Source of the DNA: Bacillota bacterium
GTDB lineage: Bacteria; Bacillota; Clostridia; Peptostreptococcales; Anaerovoracaceae
Reading direction: 5' to 3'
Length of the DNA stretch: 64,000 bases
NCBI GenBank assembly: GCA_030536355.1
Contig: JAUNQD010000005.1
Location: forward strand, 40,638 to 104,637
In this document: one piece after another, positions 16,660-26,984 of the stretch
Layout of the letters: every line of letters starts with the position of its first letter
Numbering within the stretch: the stretch's first letter is position 1
Notes under the pieces: generated by a model
Databases searched by the model: none
Seen by the model: only the letters and a program-made list of their open reading frames with translations
What the model was told of the DNA's origin: nothing
Program-made: the position numbers and the translations under genes

Positions 16660-17619
16660 CTATTCAGAAATCCTATATACAGTTCTGTTGTCCAGAGTCC
16701 AAACTTTATCGCTGAAACTTCCCGGTTCTGTCTTCTCGATGGCTTCCTGGAAGTCAAACATCTTAGCATCGATCATATCCAGATAATGGAGCATTTCAGC
16801 TTCAGGAAACAATGGTTTCTTAGGGCTTCCGAACTCCGGTTCATAATGATGAGAGAGCATCATGTGCTCCAGCATCACTGCCTTTTCCCTAGGCATCTCA
16901 AGCTCTTCAGCCAGCTTATCTATTGTCCTGACTCCTTGTACGAGATGTCCCAGCATCTTCCCTTCGAACGAGTACCCTGAAGCGATCCCCAGCTCATTGG
17001 CTTCTATCTCATTGAGCTTTTCCATATCGTGGAGAATCACTCCGGCCATCACCAGTTCCTTATTCAGGTTAGTATAAACCTCACAAGCCTTCTCTCCCAT
17101 CATGAGCATTCTCTTGATGTGATAAAGCAGGCCTGCCATTTCTGCGTGATGATTTTTCTGTGCAGCCGGATAATACATCAATCTGTCCTTATTAGTATCA
17201 AGCTGTCTTGTGCAAATGGCGCGCAGGTCTTTATCCTTAAATGAAGCTGCTTTATTATAGATAAAATCATACATGGTCGCCGCATCTTCAGGTGCAGCCT
17301 TGATGTAGTCCTTCATGTCTATATTATCTTCGGCTGAAGTATGCCTGATCCTGCTTACCCTCAGCTGCTTCATGCCGTTCCATTCGGTAACGATAGCCTT
17401 TACCTTGAGGACGCTGCCTTCCTTGATCTTCTCAAGACCGGGCAATTCTTCATCAGCTATATCCCATTTCTTCGCCGATATCTCACCCGTACAGTCTGCC
17501 AGCAGCAGGTCCAGGTATGCTTTCTTATTGGAGCCCACTTTCACCGCAACTTGCTTGACGATCAAATACGTTATGATTTCCTGATTCGTCCTTATATCTG
17601 AAATATATATATCTTTCAT
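16660..17619 (-). CDS. yhaM: 3'-5' exoribonuclease YhaM family
   Basis: 319 aa. An N-terminal OB fold (about residues 15-100; DLLLADCTGEISAKKWD) is followed by an HD domain with H of LYHIKRM, HDMEKL and HHYEPEFG as likely metal ligands. YhaM degrades single-stranded RNA and DNA from the 3' end. Start ATG has AAAGGAA. It is the first gene of a run into a CCA-enzyme homologue, recD2 and comFC, so nucleic-acid turnover is the shared theme. Confidence 0.94.
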   Translation of the reverse strand: MKDIYISDIRTNQEIITYLIVKQVAVKVGSNKKAYLDLLLADCTGEISAKKWDIADEELPGLEKIKEGSVLKVKAIVTEWNGMKQLRVSRIRHTSAEDNIDMKDYIKAAPEDAATMYDFIYNKAASFKDKDLRAICTRQLDTNKDRLMYYPAAQKNHHAEMAGLLYHIKRMLMMGEKACEVYTNLNKELVMAGVILHDMEKLNEIEANELGIASGYSFEGKMLGHLVQGVRTIDKLAEELEMPREKAVMLEHMMLSHHYEPEFGSPKKPLFPEAEMLHYLDMIDAKMFDFQEAIEKTEPGSFSDKVWTLDNRTVYRISE

Positions 17620-17736
17620 ATTGTCGTTCCTTTCATGTCCGTTATCTTGTATTGTAACATATTCCGGTATAGAATTGGCAGAAAAGTTTTAATAGTTTTC
17701 TATCACAGTTTGAATACCGCCGGGGAGTGGCGCCGG

Positions 17737-17779
17737 ATTTATGTATATTGACTTACTCTATGACTTCATATACATAAAT
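17737..17779. repeat. 43-bp palindromic element, copy 1
   Basis: 12-bp perfect inverted arms ATTTATGTATAT (17737-17748) and its complement (17768-17779) around a 19-nt loop. It is one of four elements of identical length in the window. Confidence 0.8.
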
Positions 17780-17789
17780 TCACTATAAA

Positions 17790-17831
17790 AAAACGGTAAA
17801 ACCAGTTGAATAGCACCGATTTTACCGTTTT
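17790..17831 (-). terminator. Terminator after the CoA-transferase gene
   Basis: Stem AAAACGGTAAAA (17790-17801) with its complement (17820-17831); A- and T-runs on both sides make it active in either direction. It lies between two copies of the 43-bp palindrome. Confidence 0.88.
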
Positions 17832-17860
17832 TATGTCTTCATTGATCGTTTCTCAAATTA

Positions 17861-17903
17861 TTTTATGTATATATCCCTTTCACAAGCTTTTATATACATA
17901 AAA
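17861..17903. repeat. 43-bp palindromic element, copy 2
   Basis: 13-bp perfect inverted arms TTTTATGTATATA (17861-17873) and its complement (17891-17903). The loop contains CTTTCAC, and the flank AAGTCTTGAT matches the flank of copy 3 at 48623 onward (AAATCTTGAT). Confidence 0.82.
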
Positions 17904-17918
17904 CAAGTCTTGATCTGG

Positions 17919-19274
17919 CTATCGTCTGTTGCTCATTCTCCAGATTCCCATCTTTTCTGCATCCTTGATCAGTTCTTCTCTGAAATCAGGATGTGCGATG
18001 GAGATCAGCGCTTCTGCTCTTTCCCATACAGTCAGGCCCTTCAGGATAACCTTGCCGTATTCAGTTACAACATAGTGAGTGTTAGTTCTTGTATCTGTTA
18101 CAACTGAACCTGTTGCCAGTGTAGGCTTGATTCTTGACTGCAGGTTGCCTTCCTTATCCTTGAATGTTGAAGAAAGACAGATAAAGCTCTTGCCGCCCTT
18201 TGACAGGTATGCGCCCAGTACGAAGTCCAGCTGTCCGCCTGCACCTGAGATGTGCTTGATACCTGCTGATTCAGCTCCAACCTGTCCGAACAGGTCGATG
18301 TCTACTGCGTTGTTGATGGAAATGAAGTTGTCCAGTGATGCAACTACTCTGATATCGTTAGTGTAGTCTACAGGAGCTGACAGACAATCAGGGTTGTCAT
18401 CCAGGAAGTCATACATTCTCTGTGAACCTGCACCGAATGCATAAGCCATTCTGCCCTTGTCGATGTTCTTCTGTGCGCCTGTGATCTTGCCTGCTTCTGC
18501 GATGTCAACGAAACCGTCAACGAACATTTCTGTATGAACACCCAGATCCTTCAGGTCTGATTCTGCGATCATTGAACCTACTGCATTTGGCATACCGCCG
18601 ATACCCAGCTGGAGGCATGCTCCGTTAGGGATCTCTTCTACGATCAGTTCTGCAACTTTCTTATCGATATCGCTTGATGGTGCTGCACCCATAGCTTCCA
18701 TAGGCTGGTTAGCGCTTTCTACGATAGCGTGAACCTTTGAAAGATGGATCTTTTCACCTTCAGGGTGTCCGCCAAGGCATACAGGCATGTTTTCGTTTAC
18801 TTCCAGGATGATGTGCTTCGCTCTGTTGCACATATCTCTTAAGTGTGATGCAGCAGGACCGAAGTTGAAGAAACCTTCTTTGTCCATTGGTGCTACTCTG
18901 ATCATTGCTACGTCTACAGGATCAGGAAGATCTCTGTAGTATCTTGGCAGTTCTGAATATCTGATAGGTGCGTAGAATGAGAATCCTCTTGCGATCATCT
19001 TTCTTTCAACGCCTGTCATATGCCAGCTGTTCCATGAGATATGTTTAGCTGCATCTTCCATCTTGAAGATTTCCAGTTCTCTCAGTGCGATACCGCCACG
19101 GAAATTAACGTCATAAAGATCCTGTTCCTTGATCCACTTAGCTACTGCTGCGTCCAGTTCATAAGGGATGCCGATAGTCCATCCGAAGTCTACCCAGTCA
19201 CCTGTTTTAACGACTTTTACCGCTTCTTCAGCTGTAGTAAGCTTGGACTGATACTCTTTCATTAAATCACGCAT
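17919..19274 (-). CDS. Butyryl-CoA:acetate CoA-transferase family enzyme
   Basis: 451 aa, class I CoA-transferase. It swaps CoA between acyl-CoA and acetate, in butyrate producers forming butyrate plus acetyl-CoA in the cytoplasm. The active-site Glu lies in [10 protein letters not shown] near residue 340, with the glycine-rich [11 protein letters not shown] and the [10 protein letters not shown] loop. Length and motifs match 4-hydroxybutyrate/butyryl-CoA:acetate transferases of Clostridia. GGAGG lies 10 nt before the ATG. It is the last gene of the M50-pcrA-ligA-AIRS run, 73 nt after its neighbour, and may have its own promoter. The natural acyl substrate is inferred. Confidence 0.9.
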   Translation of the reverse strand: MRDLMKEYQSKLTTAEEAVKVVKTGDWVDFGWTIGIPYELDAAVAKWIKEQDLYDVNFRGGIALRELEIFKMEDAAKHISWNSWHMTGVERKMIARGFSFYAPIRYSELPRYYRDLPDPVDVAMIRVAPMDKEGFFNFGPAASHLRDMCNRAKHIILEVNENMPVCLGGHPEGEKIHLSKVHAIVESANQPMEAMGAAPSSDIDKKVAELIVEEIPNGACLQLGIGGMPNAVGSMIAESDLKDLGVHTEMFVDGFVDIAEAGKITGAQKNIDKGRMAYAFGAGSQRMYDFLDDNPDCLSAPVDYTNDIRVVASLDNFISINNAVDIDLFGQVGAESAGIKHISGAGGQLDFVLGAYLSKGGKSFICLSSTFKDKEGNLQSRIKPTLATGSVVTDTRTNTHYVVTEYGKVILKGLTVWERAEALISIAHPDFREELIKDAEKMGIWRMSNRR

Positions 19275-19347
19275 TGTTTTTCTTCCTCCAACTATAATAC
19301 TCTAAAATCTTTATAAATTATATCAGCAACGAAGTTGTTACTCAACA

Positions 19348-20355
19348 CTAAATTTTACCAACCACTCTGTATAATTCGTCTGCCGACGGCGGTGCGACGT
19401 CTATGGCTTCCGAACCTTCTGTCTTCATCAGCTTGATACCAAATTCCTTATCTTCGATCCTTCCGATTATCCGCGCCGATACTCCTGTCGCTGCCATAGC
19501 AGCTTCCATAGCTTCTCTCTTGTCTACAGGAACGATGATCACCATGGAACCGCTTGATATGAGTCTCAAAGGATCTATATGGAAAAACTCGCAGATCTTC
19601 TCTGTTTCAGGCTCCATAGGGATCTTATCCTCCCAGATCTGCACACCTTTGCCTGCGATCTGACACATTTCCCAAACAGCACCCAGGATTCCGCCTTCTG
19701 TGATATCATGCATGCCGTGAGTACCCACTTTCCCGGCGGCGATACCTTCTGCCACTACGCTGACCCTGTCAAGAAAACTTATGGATTTCTGTAGTTCCTC
19801 TTCAGTCATGTATCCTTCCAGTTCTTTGCCGTAATCACATGCAATGATGCCTGATCCTTCGAGGCCTGCCGTCTTGGTCATCATCACGTAGTCACCTGTC
19901 TCCATATCATTTCCGCTCTGGGACGCACCACTTACCGCCTTACCTATGGCTGTCGACACTATTACCGGCTGTTTTACTGCAGGAGTCACTTCGGTATGTC
20001 CGCCGATTATTTCTACCTTTAGCTTCGCTGCAGTTTCTGCCGCCTGTCCCATGATATGTTCCACATCTGCAGCAGTCGTTCCTTCCGGAAGCATTACTGC
20101 CAGCATTATACCCAATGGCTGCACACCATTTGATGCGATATCATTGCAAGTTATATGTATGGCCAGCCTTCCTATATCGCTGACCGCTGCAGTTATGGGA
20201 TCCGTCGACATGATACATTCATAGTTGCCAAAATCCATCACCGCACAGTCTTCACCGATCCCCGGCCTGACTATGACATCATCGCTTCTGTATTTTATTT
20301 TATCGAATACGATGCTCTTCAGCAGTTCGCTGTCTAATTTTCCTGTTTCCAGCAT
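19348..20355 (-). CDS. AIR-synthase/HypE-like protein
   Basis: 335 aa from an ATG with AGGAGA. It belongs to the PurM/HypE/ThiL/SelD superfamily: GIGEDCAVMDFG near residue 33 (ATP-binding Asp region), DPITAAVSDIGRLAIHITCNDIASNGVQPLG, IIGGHTEVTP and a C-terminal SSGSMVIIVP. It lacks the HypE C-terminal PRIC-type Cys tail, so it is probably not a hydrogenase maturation protein; no hyp genes are nearby. The precise substrate is unknown. It follows ligA by 31 nt. Confidence 0.85.
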   Translation of the reverse strand: MLETGKLDSELLKSIVFDKIKYRSDDVIVRPGIGEDCAVMDFGNYECIMSTDPITAAVSDIGRLAIHITCNDIASNGVQPLGIMLAVMLPEGTTAADVEHIMGQAAETAAKLKVEIIGGHTEVTPAVKQPVIVSTAIGKAVSGASQSGNDMETGDYVMMTKTAGLEGSGIIACDYGKELEGYMTEEELQKSISFLDRVSVVAEGIAAGKVGTHGMHDITEGGILGAVWEMCQIAGKGVQIWEDKIPMEPETEKICEFFHIDPLRLISSGSMVIIVPVDKREAMEAAMAATGVSARIIGRIEDKEFGIKLMKTEGSEAIDVAPPSADELYRVVGKI

Positions 20356-20386
20356 TCTTTTCTCCTGTTCAGCTTGTATGCGTATT

Positions 20387-22381
20387 TTACTCGCTATCAA
20401 GCATTCCCATGAATTCTTCTTCCGTAATTATAGGTACTCCCAGTTCCTTAGCCTTCTTATTCTTTGATGAGCCGGAACTTATATCGTTATTGATAAGGTA
20501 GTCAGTCTTAGCACTTACCGACGAGGCCGTTTTGCCCCCCGCCGCTTCGATGGCAGCCTTTACCGCATCTCTGTTTTCATAGTGGTACACCTTGCCGGTG
20601 ATGACAAAAGTCTTGCCGCTAAGAGATCCACCTGCGCTTTGGACGAAGGTTTCATCCAGACTCAACACTTCAAGCAGTTCACTTACTGCTCTGATGTTTT
20701 CTTCATCGCGGAAAAAATCCACATATCCTTTAGCCATAACGTCTCCGATACCGTCTATAGATGTCAATTCTTCCTCAGTGAGCCCTTGTATCTTCGCCCA
20801 GATGTTTTGGCATTCCTTGGCAATCATCTTGGCATTGGCTGCTCCTATATTCGGTATTCCCAATGCATAGAGAAGTCTTGCCGGCGTAGTATGTGAGGCT
20901 GCTGCCGCCGATTCGATCAAGTTGTCGAATGACTTCTGCCCGAAGCCTTCCATGTTTACTATCTTATCCTGCCATCTTTCCAGCTTGAACAAATCTGCAA
21001 AGTCGCAGATCATCCCTTCCCCGGCAAATTTTTCAAGAGTAGCTTCTGAAAGTCCTTCGATGTTGAGAGCATTCCTGCTCACAAAATGAGTGAAGGCTTT
21101 TATCTTCTTAGCAGGACATTCCGGGTTAGGGCAGTGAAGCGTTTCCACTCCGCTGTCATCATGTATTTCAGTTTCAGCACCACATGCCGGACAGTTTGCC
21201 GGCGGTTTGATAGTACCTGATTTTGTCGTGTTTTCTGCTATTTGAGGGATTATCATGTTAGCCTTGTAGACCTTGATGATGTCTCCCGTTCCAAGAGCAA
21301 GGGACTTGACTATGCTCACATTGTGGACCGATGCACGGCTTACTGTCGTCCCTTCAAGTTCCACAGGCTCAAAAATCGCAATAGGGTTTATGAGACCTGT
21401 TCTCGATGCATTCCACAAAACTTCGATCAGAGCCGTTTCCTTGATCTCATCTTTCCATTTGAATGCTATGGAATCCCTCGGGAATTTTGCCGTAGTTCCC
21501 AGCGATACTCCGTATTCTATGTCATCATATATCAGAACCAGCCCGTCTGATGGCAGATCGAATGTTTCGATCTTTTTCTCAAAATCCAGGACTGCCGCTT
21601 CGATGGTCTCTGCTGTGACTATGACACGATCTACAGTATCGAATCCTTGTGCCGCAAGAAAATCCATCTGCTGATGACGGAATCGGAAAGATGCACCGGC
21701 CTCGTCATTAGCTTCAGCTGTTCCTTGCATCTTGCCGCCTTCTGCCAGCGAGAATGCGTAAAACTTCACGTGACGCTGCGCTGTGATCTCGTTGTTGAGC
21801 TGTCTTACCGTGCCGCTGCAAAGATTTCTCGGATTCTTATACTTGGCATCCACATCACCGATATTCTTATTTATTTCTTCGAAATCGTCATAGCTGATGA
21901 CTGCTTCGCCGCGGACCACCACTGTATCACGAGCCGGGATAGTCAGCGGGATGTTGTCGAATACTTTAGCGTTATTCGTTATGACTTCGCCTGTGACTCC
22001 GTCCCCTCTGGTGACAGCCTTAGCCAGCTTGCCATCTTCGTATGTGAGAACTATAGTAAGTCCGTCAAGCTTCCATGAAAGGATGCCTTCTTTATCACCG
22101 AGCCATGACTTGAGATCATCTATGCTCTTAGTCTTATCAAGTGAAAGCATAGGTTTCGGATGATCTTCCTTCGGAAGTCCGCTGACTATTTCATAACCTA
22201 CGTTTACTGTCGGGCTGTTTGACAGTGTGATCCCCAGCTCCTTCTCAAGCGCTTCCAATTCATCATAAAGCTGATCATACTCCTGATTGGACATGATCTC
22301 ATTACTTTCCTGATAATATACTCTGGCAGCCTTGTTAAGCTGTGCCACCAGCTCTTCCATACGCTTTCTTTTCGCTTCCAT
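20387..22381 (-). CDS. ligA: NAD-dependent DNA ligase
   Basis: 664 aa, seals nicks in replication and repair. It has the Ia domain, the adenylation motif KLDG (Lys about residue 104), RGEAVI, an OB fold, a four-Cys zinc finger (CPAC...CPNPEC), helix-hairpin-helix repeats, and a C-terminal BRCT domain ending in SGKTFVITGK and DYLI. It is full length and lies 48 nt after pcrA, the usual clostridial pairing. Confidence 0.97.
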   Translation of the reverse strand: MEAKRKRMEELVAQLNKAARVYYQESNEIMSNQEYDQLYDELEALEKELGITLSNSPTVNVGYEIVSGLPKEDHPKPMLSLDKTKSIDDLKSWLGDKEGILSWKLDGLTIVLTYEDGKLAKAVTRGDGVTGEVITNNAKVFDNIPLTIPARDTVVVRGEAVISYDDFEEINKNIGDVDAKYKNPRNLCSGTVRQLNNEITAQRHVKFYAFSLAEGGKMQGTAEANDEAGASFRFRHQQMDFLAAQGFDTVDRVIVTAETIEAAVLDFEKKIETFDLPSDGLVLIYDDIEYGVSLGTTAKFPRDSIAFKWKDEIKETALIEVLWNASRTGLINPIAIFEPVELEGTTVSRASVHNVSIVKSLALGTGDIIKVYKANMIIPQIAENTTKSGTIKPPANCPACGAETEIHDDSGVETLHCPNPECPAKKIKAFTHFVSRNALNIEGLSEATLEKFAGEGMICDFADLFKLERWQDKIVNMEGFGQKSFDNLIESAAAASHTTPARLLYALGIPNIGAANAKMIAKECQNIWAKIQGLTEEELTSIDGIGDVMAKGYVDFFRDEENIRAVSELLEVLSLDETFVQSAGGSLSGKTFVITGKVYHYENRDAVKAAIEAAGGKTASSVSAKTDYLINNDISSGSSKNKKAKELGVPIITEEEFMGMLDSE

Positions 22382-22429
22382 AATTCTCCTTGTGTGCGTC
22401 CTTCGGGGCGCGCACCTGCCCTTTGCATC

Positions 22430-24643
22430 TTAGAGCTTCTTAAGCGGTGCGAATCCCAGTGCCATCTTTTTGATGCCGTCCGCAAACTTTACTTCTACTA
22501 TCTTACCGTCACAGGAAATAACATCTCCTTCACCGAATTTCGGATGGGAGATCCTGTCTCCTGCATCAAAGCTTGCAGATCCGCCTGCTGCACCCGCTGC
22601 AACGTTCTTCTTGGTCTGCTGTCTCGCATACTTCAGCTGGTCGAACGGCTTGAATGGTGTATCACTTGATGCACCGTCGATGAATGCGCCCTCAGCCTTA
22701 TCGCGAGTCTTCTTCTCATATATACCGTCTCCTTCGATGAGCCTCTTGTCAAGCTCTCTAAGGAACTGTGATTCTCTCGTATAATCAGTCTTGCCGTAGA
22801 GAGTACGCCTTTCTGCGCCTGTGAGCCAGAGCCTTTCTCTCGCTCTTGTGATACCTACGTAGCAAAGTCGTCGCTCTTCTTCGAGCCCGTCTTCTCTGTC
22901 AAAAGCTCTCCATCCCGGGAAGAGGCCATCTTCCATGCCAGGCATGAATACGAATGGGAACTCCAGGCCCTTGGCACTATGCATAGTCATGAGGACTACG
23001 GCATTTTCGTCTGCATCGTGGTTGTCCACTTCTGCGAGAAGTGCGATCCTTTCCATGAATTCGCTGAGTGAGATGTTAGGGTCTTCTTCCTCGTAATCGT
23101 ATATTACCGATTTGAATTCCATCAGGTTTTCGATACGGCTTTCGGCTTCGAGGGTGTTCTGTTCTTCCAGCGCCTTCAGGTATCCTGACTTGACCAGCAG
23201 ACCGTCATACATATCTGATACTCTCAGATTGTCTTTTTCTGCACTGTATGAACTGATAAGCTCTGTAAATTCATCAAGGTTAGCTGAAGCCTTGGAGGAG
23301 AACGAGCTTGTCACTTCCTTGTCCATCATCGTAGCGAAAAGGCTTTCGTTTCTCACTTTCGCCAGAGCTGTCATCTTCTCGATGGTCTTGCTGCCGATGC
23401 CTCTCTTGGGCTCATTGATTATCCTTGTAAGTGCCAGATCGTCAGCCTGGTTCTGCACCAGTCTGAGGTAGCACATCATGTCTTTTATTTCTTTTCTGTC
23501 GTAGTATCTGAGGCCTCCCAGTACTCTGTACGGTATACCTCGTCTTGAAAGGGCTTCTTCGAAATTTCTAGACTGAGCGTTGGTCCTGTAGAGGATGGCA
23601 AAATCACTGTACTTTCTTGAAGGTCCCTTCATGCGGTTGATTTCGCTTGCTACGAAATATGCTTCATCCTTCTCGTCTTCAGCTCTTCTATAGATCAGCT
23701 TATTTCCCGCTTCCTGATCAGTCCAGAGTTTCTTTTGTTTTCTTCCCTTGTTGTGGGAGATAACTGAATGTGCAACATCCAAAATGTTAGATGTTGATCT
23801 GTAGTTCTGCTCCAGTTTGATTACTTTAGCATCCTTAAAATCCTTCTCGAATTCCAGGATATTTCTGATGTCAGCGCCTCGCCACTGGTAGATACACTGG
23901 TCGTCATCACCTACTACGCATATGTTATTATGTGCTTCAGCCAACATCTTTATGAAGGCATACTGTATCTGGTTGGTATCCTGATATTCGTCTACCATTA
24001 TGTATCTGAATCTTCTCTGATATTTGAGAAGTGTAGCTTCGTCTTTTTCAAAGAGCTTAACTGCATTAAGAAGAAGATCATCAAAGTCCATGGCGTTGTT
24101 CTTCTTAAGTGTCTTCTGATATCCATCGTATACCTGATAAGCCATCTTTGATTTCAGGTCATCCCCGTTCACCTTGAGATAGTCTTCCGGAGAAATACGC
24201 TGCTCTTTGCATTTGCTGATGATCCCCAGGAAGTATGCAGGGTTGAATTTCTTACTGTCTATATTAAGTTCCTTGCAGATATTTTTGATGAGAGTCTTCT
24301 GATCTGTCGGATCGTAAACTGCGAAATCCTTGCCGTAGCCGAGAATATCGGCATGGGCTCTGAGTATCCTGAGGCATGCTGAATGGAAAGTCAGTATCCA
24401 CATATTGATGCCTTCTCCCACCAGGTTTTCTACTCTTTCGCGCATCTCACCTGCTGCCTTGTTTGTAAAGGTCACAGCCAGCATGTTGTAAGGGTCGACG
24501 CCTTTTTCTTTTATCATGTATGCGATGCGGTGGGTCATGGTGCTGGTCTTGCCGCTGCCGGCCCCCGCCAAAATGAGGAGCGGACCTTCAGTATGCATAG
24601 CCGCTTCTCTCTGCTCGTTGTTCAATTTATTGAGATATTCCAT
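22430..24643 (-). CDS. pcrA: ATP-dependent DNA helicase PcrA/UvrD
   Basis: 737 aa, SF1A 3'-5' helicase for repair and rolling-circle replication. Walker A GAGSGKTS at residue 28, DEYQDTN, QNYRST, the VLMTMHSAKGLEF motif and GITRARERLWL are all present. The C-terminus ends in a small beta domain with HPKFGEGDVIS, which in PcrA contacts RNA polymerase. It is part of M50-pcrA-ligA, 41 nt after the M50 gene. TGCAAAGGGCAG, close to the recurrent post-stop motif, begins 2 nt after its stop. Confidence 0.97.
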   Translation of the reverse strand: MEYLNKLNNEQREAAMHTEGPLLILAGAGSGKTSTMTHRIAYMIKEKGVDPYNMLAVTFTNKAAGEMRERVENLVGEGINMWILTFHSACLRILRAHADILGYGKDFAVYDPTDQKTLIKNICKELNIDSKKFNPAYFLGIISKCKEQRISPEDYLKVNGDDLKSKMAYQVYDGYQKTLKKNNAMDFDDLLLNAVKLFEKDEATLLKYQRRFRYIMVDEYQDTNQIQYAFIKMLAEAHNNICVVGDDDQCIYQWRGADIRNILEFEKDFKDAKVIKLEQNYRSTSNILDVAHSVISHNKGRKQKKLWTDQEAGNKLIYRRAEDEKDEAYFVASEINRMKGPSRKYSDFAILYRTNAQSRNFEEALSRRGIPYRVLGGLRYYDRKEIKDMMCYLRLVQNQADDLALTRIINEPKRGIGSKTIEKMTALAKVRNESLFATMMDKEVTSSFSSKASANLDEFTELISSYSAEKDNLRVSDMYDGLLVKSGYLKALEEQNTLEAESRIENLMEFKSVIYDYEEEDPNISLSEFMERIALLAEVDNHDADENAVVLMTMHSAKGLEFPFVFMPGMEDGLFPGWRAFDREDGLEEERRLCYVGITRARERLWLTGAERRTLYGKTDYTRESQFLRELDKRLIEGDGIYEKKTRDKAEGAFIDGASSDTPFKPFDQLKYARQQTKKNVAAGAAGGSASFDAGDRISHPKFGEGDVISCDGKIVEVKFADGIKKMALGFAPLKKL

Positions 24644-24684
24644 TTCATTCGTCCTTGTATCGTTATGTTTATCGTTATTCCATC

Positions 24685-25404
24685 CTAGAAGATGATGAAG
24701 TTCTGCAGCAGTCCGAAGAGTGTATATACTGCAGGTGTTATTATCTTTCCTGTAACACCGAAGATGATCAGTGCGATGAGGATCAAATTGCCGTATCTGT
24801 AAACTGTCCAGTAAAAATTAGTGGTTTTAAGGTTGAAGATTTCACTTATGATGCTGAATCCGTCAAGCGGTGGAACAGGGATCAAGTTGAATATCATCAG
24901 CACCAGATTTATCTGGATAACGTACATTATCATGGTCCAAAGCACCGCGCCGCCCCCTGTTGAGAGCGTTGCTGCACCCATTGTCATCAGCAATATCTTA
25001 GCTATCACAGCGAAAACTATTGCTATGATCAGATTCATTGTTACGCCTGCCAGCGACACAAGCAGCTCGCCTTTTCTTCTGTTAGCATAGTAAGTAGGGT
25101 TTATCTCCACAGGTACGCCCCATCCGAATCCTGCAAAGATCAGTGCTGCGAATCCCACAGGATCCACATGTGCCATAGGGTTTATGGTAACTCTGCCCTG
25201 CATCTTAGGTGTAGGATCCCCCAGCTTATGTGATACCAATGCGTGGGCATATTCGTGGAATGACAATCCGATTATTATCGCAGGAAGTGTCATCAGCACA
25301 TCCATCAGCCAGTCCATAGGATTCGAAAAAGCTCCGCTCCTCAGTGAATTGGCCGCAAGGATCACAACGAACAGTATCATAGTAAAATCATAGTTACGTC
25401 TCAT
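24685..25404 (-). CDS. Site-2 protease-like M50 family membrane protein
   Basis: 239 aa, about six membrane segments. It has the zinc motif HEYAHA near residue 50 and the second-site NLIPVPPLDG near residue 180, characteristic of the YwhC/RseP-like M50B group that cleaves within membranes. Its length is usual for this subfamily, and it lacks PDZ domains. It heads the run into pcrA and ligA, a common arrangement in Clostridia. The substrate is unknown. Confidence 0.92.
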   Translation of the reverse strand: MRRNYDFTMILFVVILAANSLRSGAFSNPMDWLMDVLMTLPAIIIGLSFHEYAHALVSHKLGDPTPKMQGRVTINPMAHVDPVGFAALIFAGFGWGVPVEINPTYYANRRKGELLVSLAGVTMNLIIAIVFAVIAKILLMTMGAATLSTGGGAVLWTMIMYVIQINLVLMIFNLIPVPPLDGFSIISEIFNLKTTNFYWTVYRYGNLILIALIIFGVTGKIITPAVYTLFGLLQNFIIF

Positions 25405-25469
25405 GTTAATCTCCTCCCGTATTTAAATATACATTACATTATAGTATATCATTTTTTGCCCCATAATAA

Positions 25470-25491
25470 AAGACCCGAAGAATCGGGTCTT
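25470..25491 (-). terminator. Terminator of trpB
   Basis: Stem AAGACCCGA (25470-25478) with TCGGGTCTT (25483-25491), then TTTTATTATGG on the minus strand. The motif GTGCGCTTTGCA (25492-25503) lies between the trpB stop and the stem. Confidence 0.85.
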
Positions 25492-25505
25492 GTGCGCTTT
25501 GCATA

Positions 25506-26882
25506 CTATTCGATAACAGGCAGGCTGGCAAATCCGTGTGCCAGTTCTTCTTCTGTCGGGATATAATCTCCCATCTCGCCGTTGTTGAATCTTTCATATG
25601 CGTACATATCAAAGTATCCTGTTCCTGTGAGGCAGAATACGATATTTTTTTCTTCACCTGTTTCCTTGCACTTGAGGGCTTCATCGATGGCAACCTTGAT
25701 AGCGTGGCTGCTTTCAGGGGCCGGCAGGATGCCTTCAACCTTAGCAAATTCAACGGCTGCAGCGAATACTTCTGTCTGCTCAACAGATCTTGCTTCCATG
25801 ATACCATCATGATACAGCTGTGATACGATGCTGCTCATACCGTGATATCTGAGCCCGCCTGCATGAGTTGATGAAGGAATAAAACCGCTGCCCAAAGTAT
25901 ACATCTTCTGGAGCGGACAAACTTTACCTGTATCGCAGTAATCGTATGCGTACTTACCTCTTGTAAGTGTAGGACATGATGCAGGTTCTACTGCGATCAG
26001 CTGGTAATCCTTCTCGCCTCGCAGCATTTCGCCGGCACATGGCGAGATCAATCCGCCTAAGTTGGAGCCGCCGCCTGCGCAGCCTATGATGATGTCAGGT
26101 GTGATATTGTATTTGTCGAGGGCTGCCTTGGTTTCGAGACCTACGATAGTCTGATGGAGCAGTACCTGAGAAAGTACGCTTCCAAGAGTGTATCTGTAGC
26201 CTTCCTTGCCTGTAGCTGATTCAACAGCTTCTGAAATGGCACAGCCAAGGCTTCCTGTAGTTCCCGGAAATTCTGCATTTATCTTCTTGCCGATCTCTGT
26301 TGTCATGGAAGGTGATGGAGTAACTGTCGCTCCGTAAGTTCTCATGACTTCTCTTCTGTGAGGTTTCTGTTCGTATGAAACCTTTACCATATATACATTG
26401 CAGTCCAGTTCGAAATATGAACATGCCATAGCGAGAGCTGTTCCCCACTGGCCTGCACCTGTTTCTGTAGTTACGCCCTTAAGGCCCTGCTGTTTAGCAT
26501 AGAATGCCTGGGCTATAGCGGAGTTGAGCTTGTGGCTTCCGCTTGTGTTGTTGCCTTCATGCTTGTAGTAGATCTTGGCAGGAGTCTGCAGTTTTTCTTC
26601 AAGACAGTATGCTCTTACAAGCGGAGCAGGTCTGTACATCTTATAGAAGTCTCTGATCTCCTGCGGGATGTCGATATATGGAGTAGTATCATCCAGCTCC
26701 TGCTTTACCATTTCCTTGCAGAATACTTTTTCTAATTCTTCTGCAGTTATAGGCTTCTTAGTCTTAGGGTCGAGCAAAGGAGCCGGTTTGTTCTTCATGT
26801 CGGCTCTCACGTTATACCACTGTTTAGGCATTTCGTGTTCTTCAAGATAAATTTTGTAAGGGATTTCTTTAGTTGCTGTCAT
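25506..26882 (-). CDS. trpB: Tryptophan synthase beta chain, TrpB2 type
   Basis: 458 aa, PLP enzyme joining indole and serine into tryptophan. The PLP Lys lies in EGNNTSGSHKLNSA near residue 115, the phosphate loop is GCAGGGSN, and the sequence has the N-terminal extension and length of the TrpB2 group, which works without TrpA. No other trp genes are adjacent, so it may salvage indole. GAGAGG precedes the ATG. It is controlled by an upstream T-box with a likely UGG specifier. Confidence 0.94.
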   Translation of the reverse strand: MTATKEIPYKIYLEEHEMPKQWYNVRADMKNKPAPLLDPKTKKPITAEELEKVFCKEMVKQELDDTTPYIDIPQEIRDFYKMYRPAPLVRAYCLEEKLQTPAKIYYKHEGNNTSGSHKLNSAIAQAFYAKQQGLKGVTTETGAGQWGTALAMACSYFELDCNVYMVKVSYEQKPHRREVMRTYGATVTPSPSMTTEIGKKINAEFPGTTGSLGCAISEAVESATGKEGYRYTLGSVLSQVLLHQTIVGLETKAALDKYNITPDIIIGCAGGGSNLGGLISPCAGEMLRGEKDYQLIAVEPASCPTLTRGKYAYDYCDTGKVCPLQKMYTLGSGFIPSSTHAGGLRYHGMSSIVSQLYHDGIMEARSVEQTEVFAAAVEFAKVEGILPAPESSHAIKVAIDEALKCKETGEEKNIVFCLTGTGYFDMYAYERFNNGEMGDYIPTEEELAHGFASLPVIE

Positions 26883-26984
26883 TGTTTTTTCCTCTCTTTC
26901 TTTGCAATAGATTCCAGAGTCTCTGCAAAGTCGTGGCTTCGCTGCGGCGGGCAGCTTAACTGCCTATGAGTGCTGCTGCACTCA

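Larger units (their letters stand above)
17620..17918. other. Intergenic region with two 43-bp palindromes flanking a terminator
   Basis: No gene was seen. The region contains two palindromic elements (17737-17779 and 17861-17903) and, between them, the intrinsic terminator of the CoA-transferase operon. A GC-rich short inverted repeat (GCCGG...CGCCGG, about 17719-17736) precedes the first element. Confidence 0.8.
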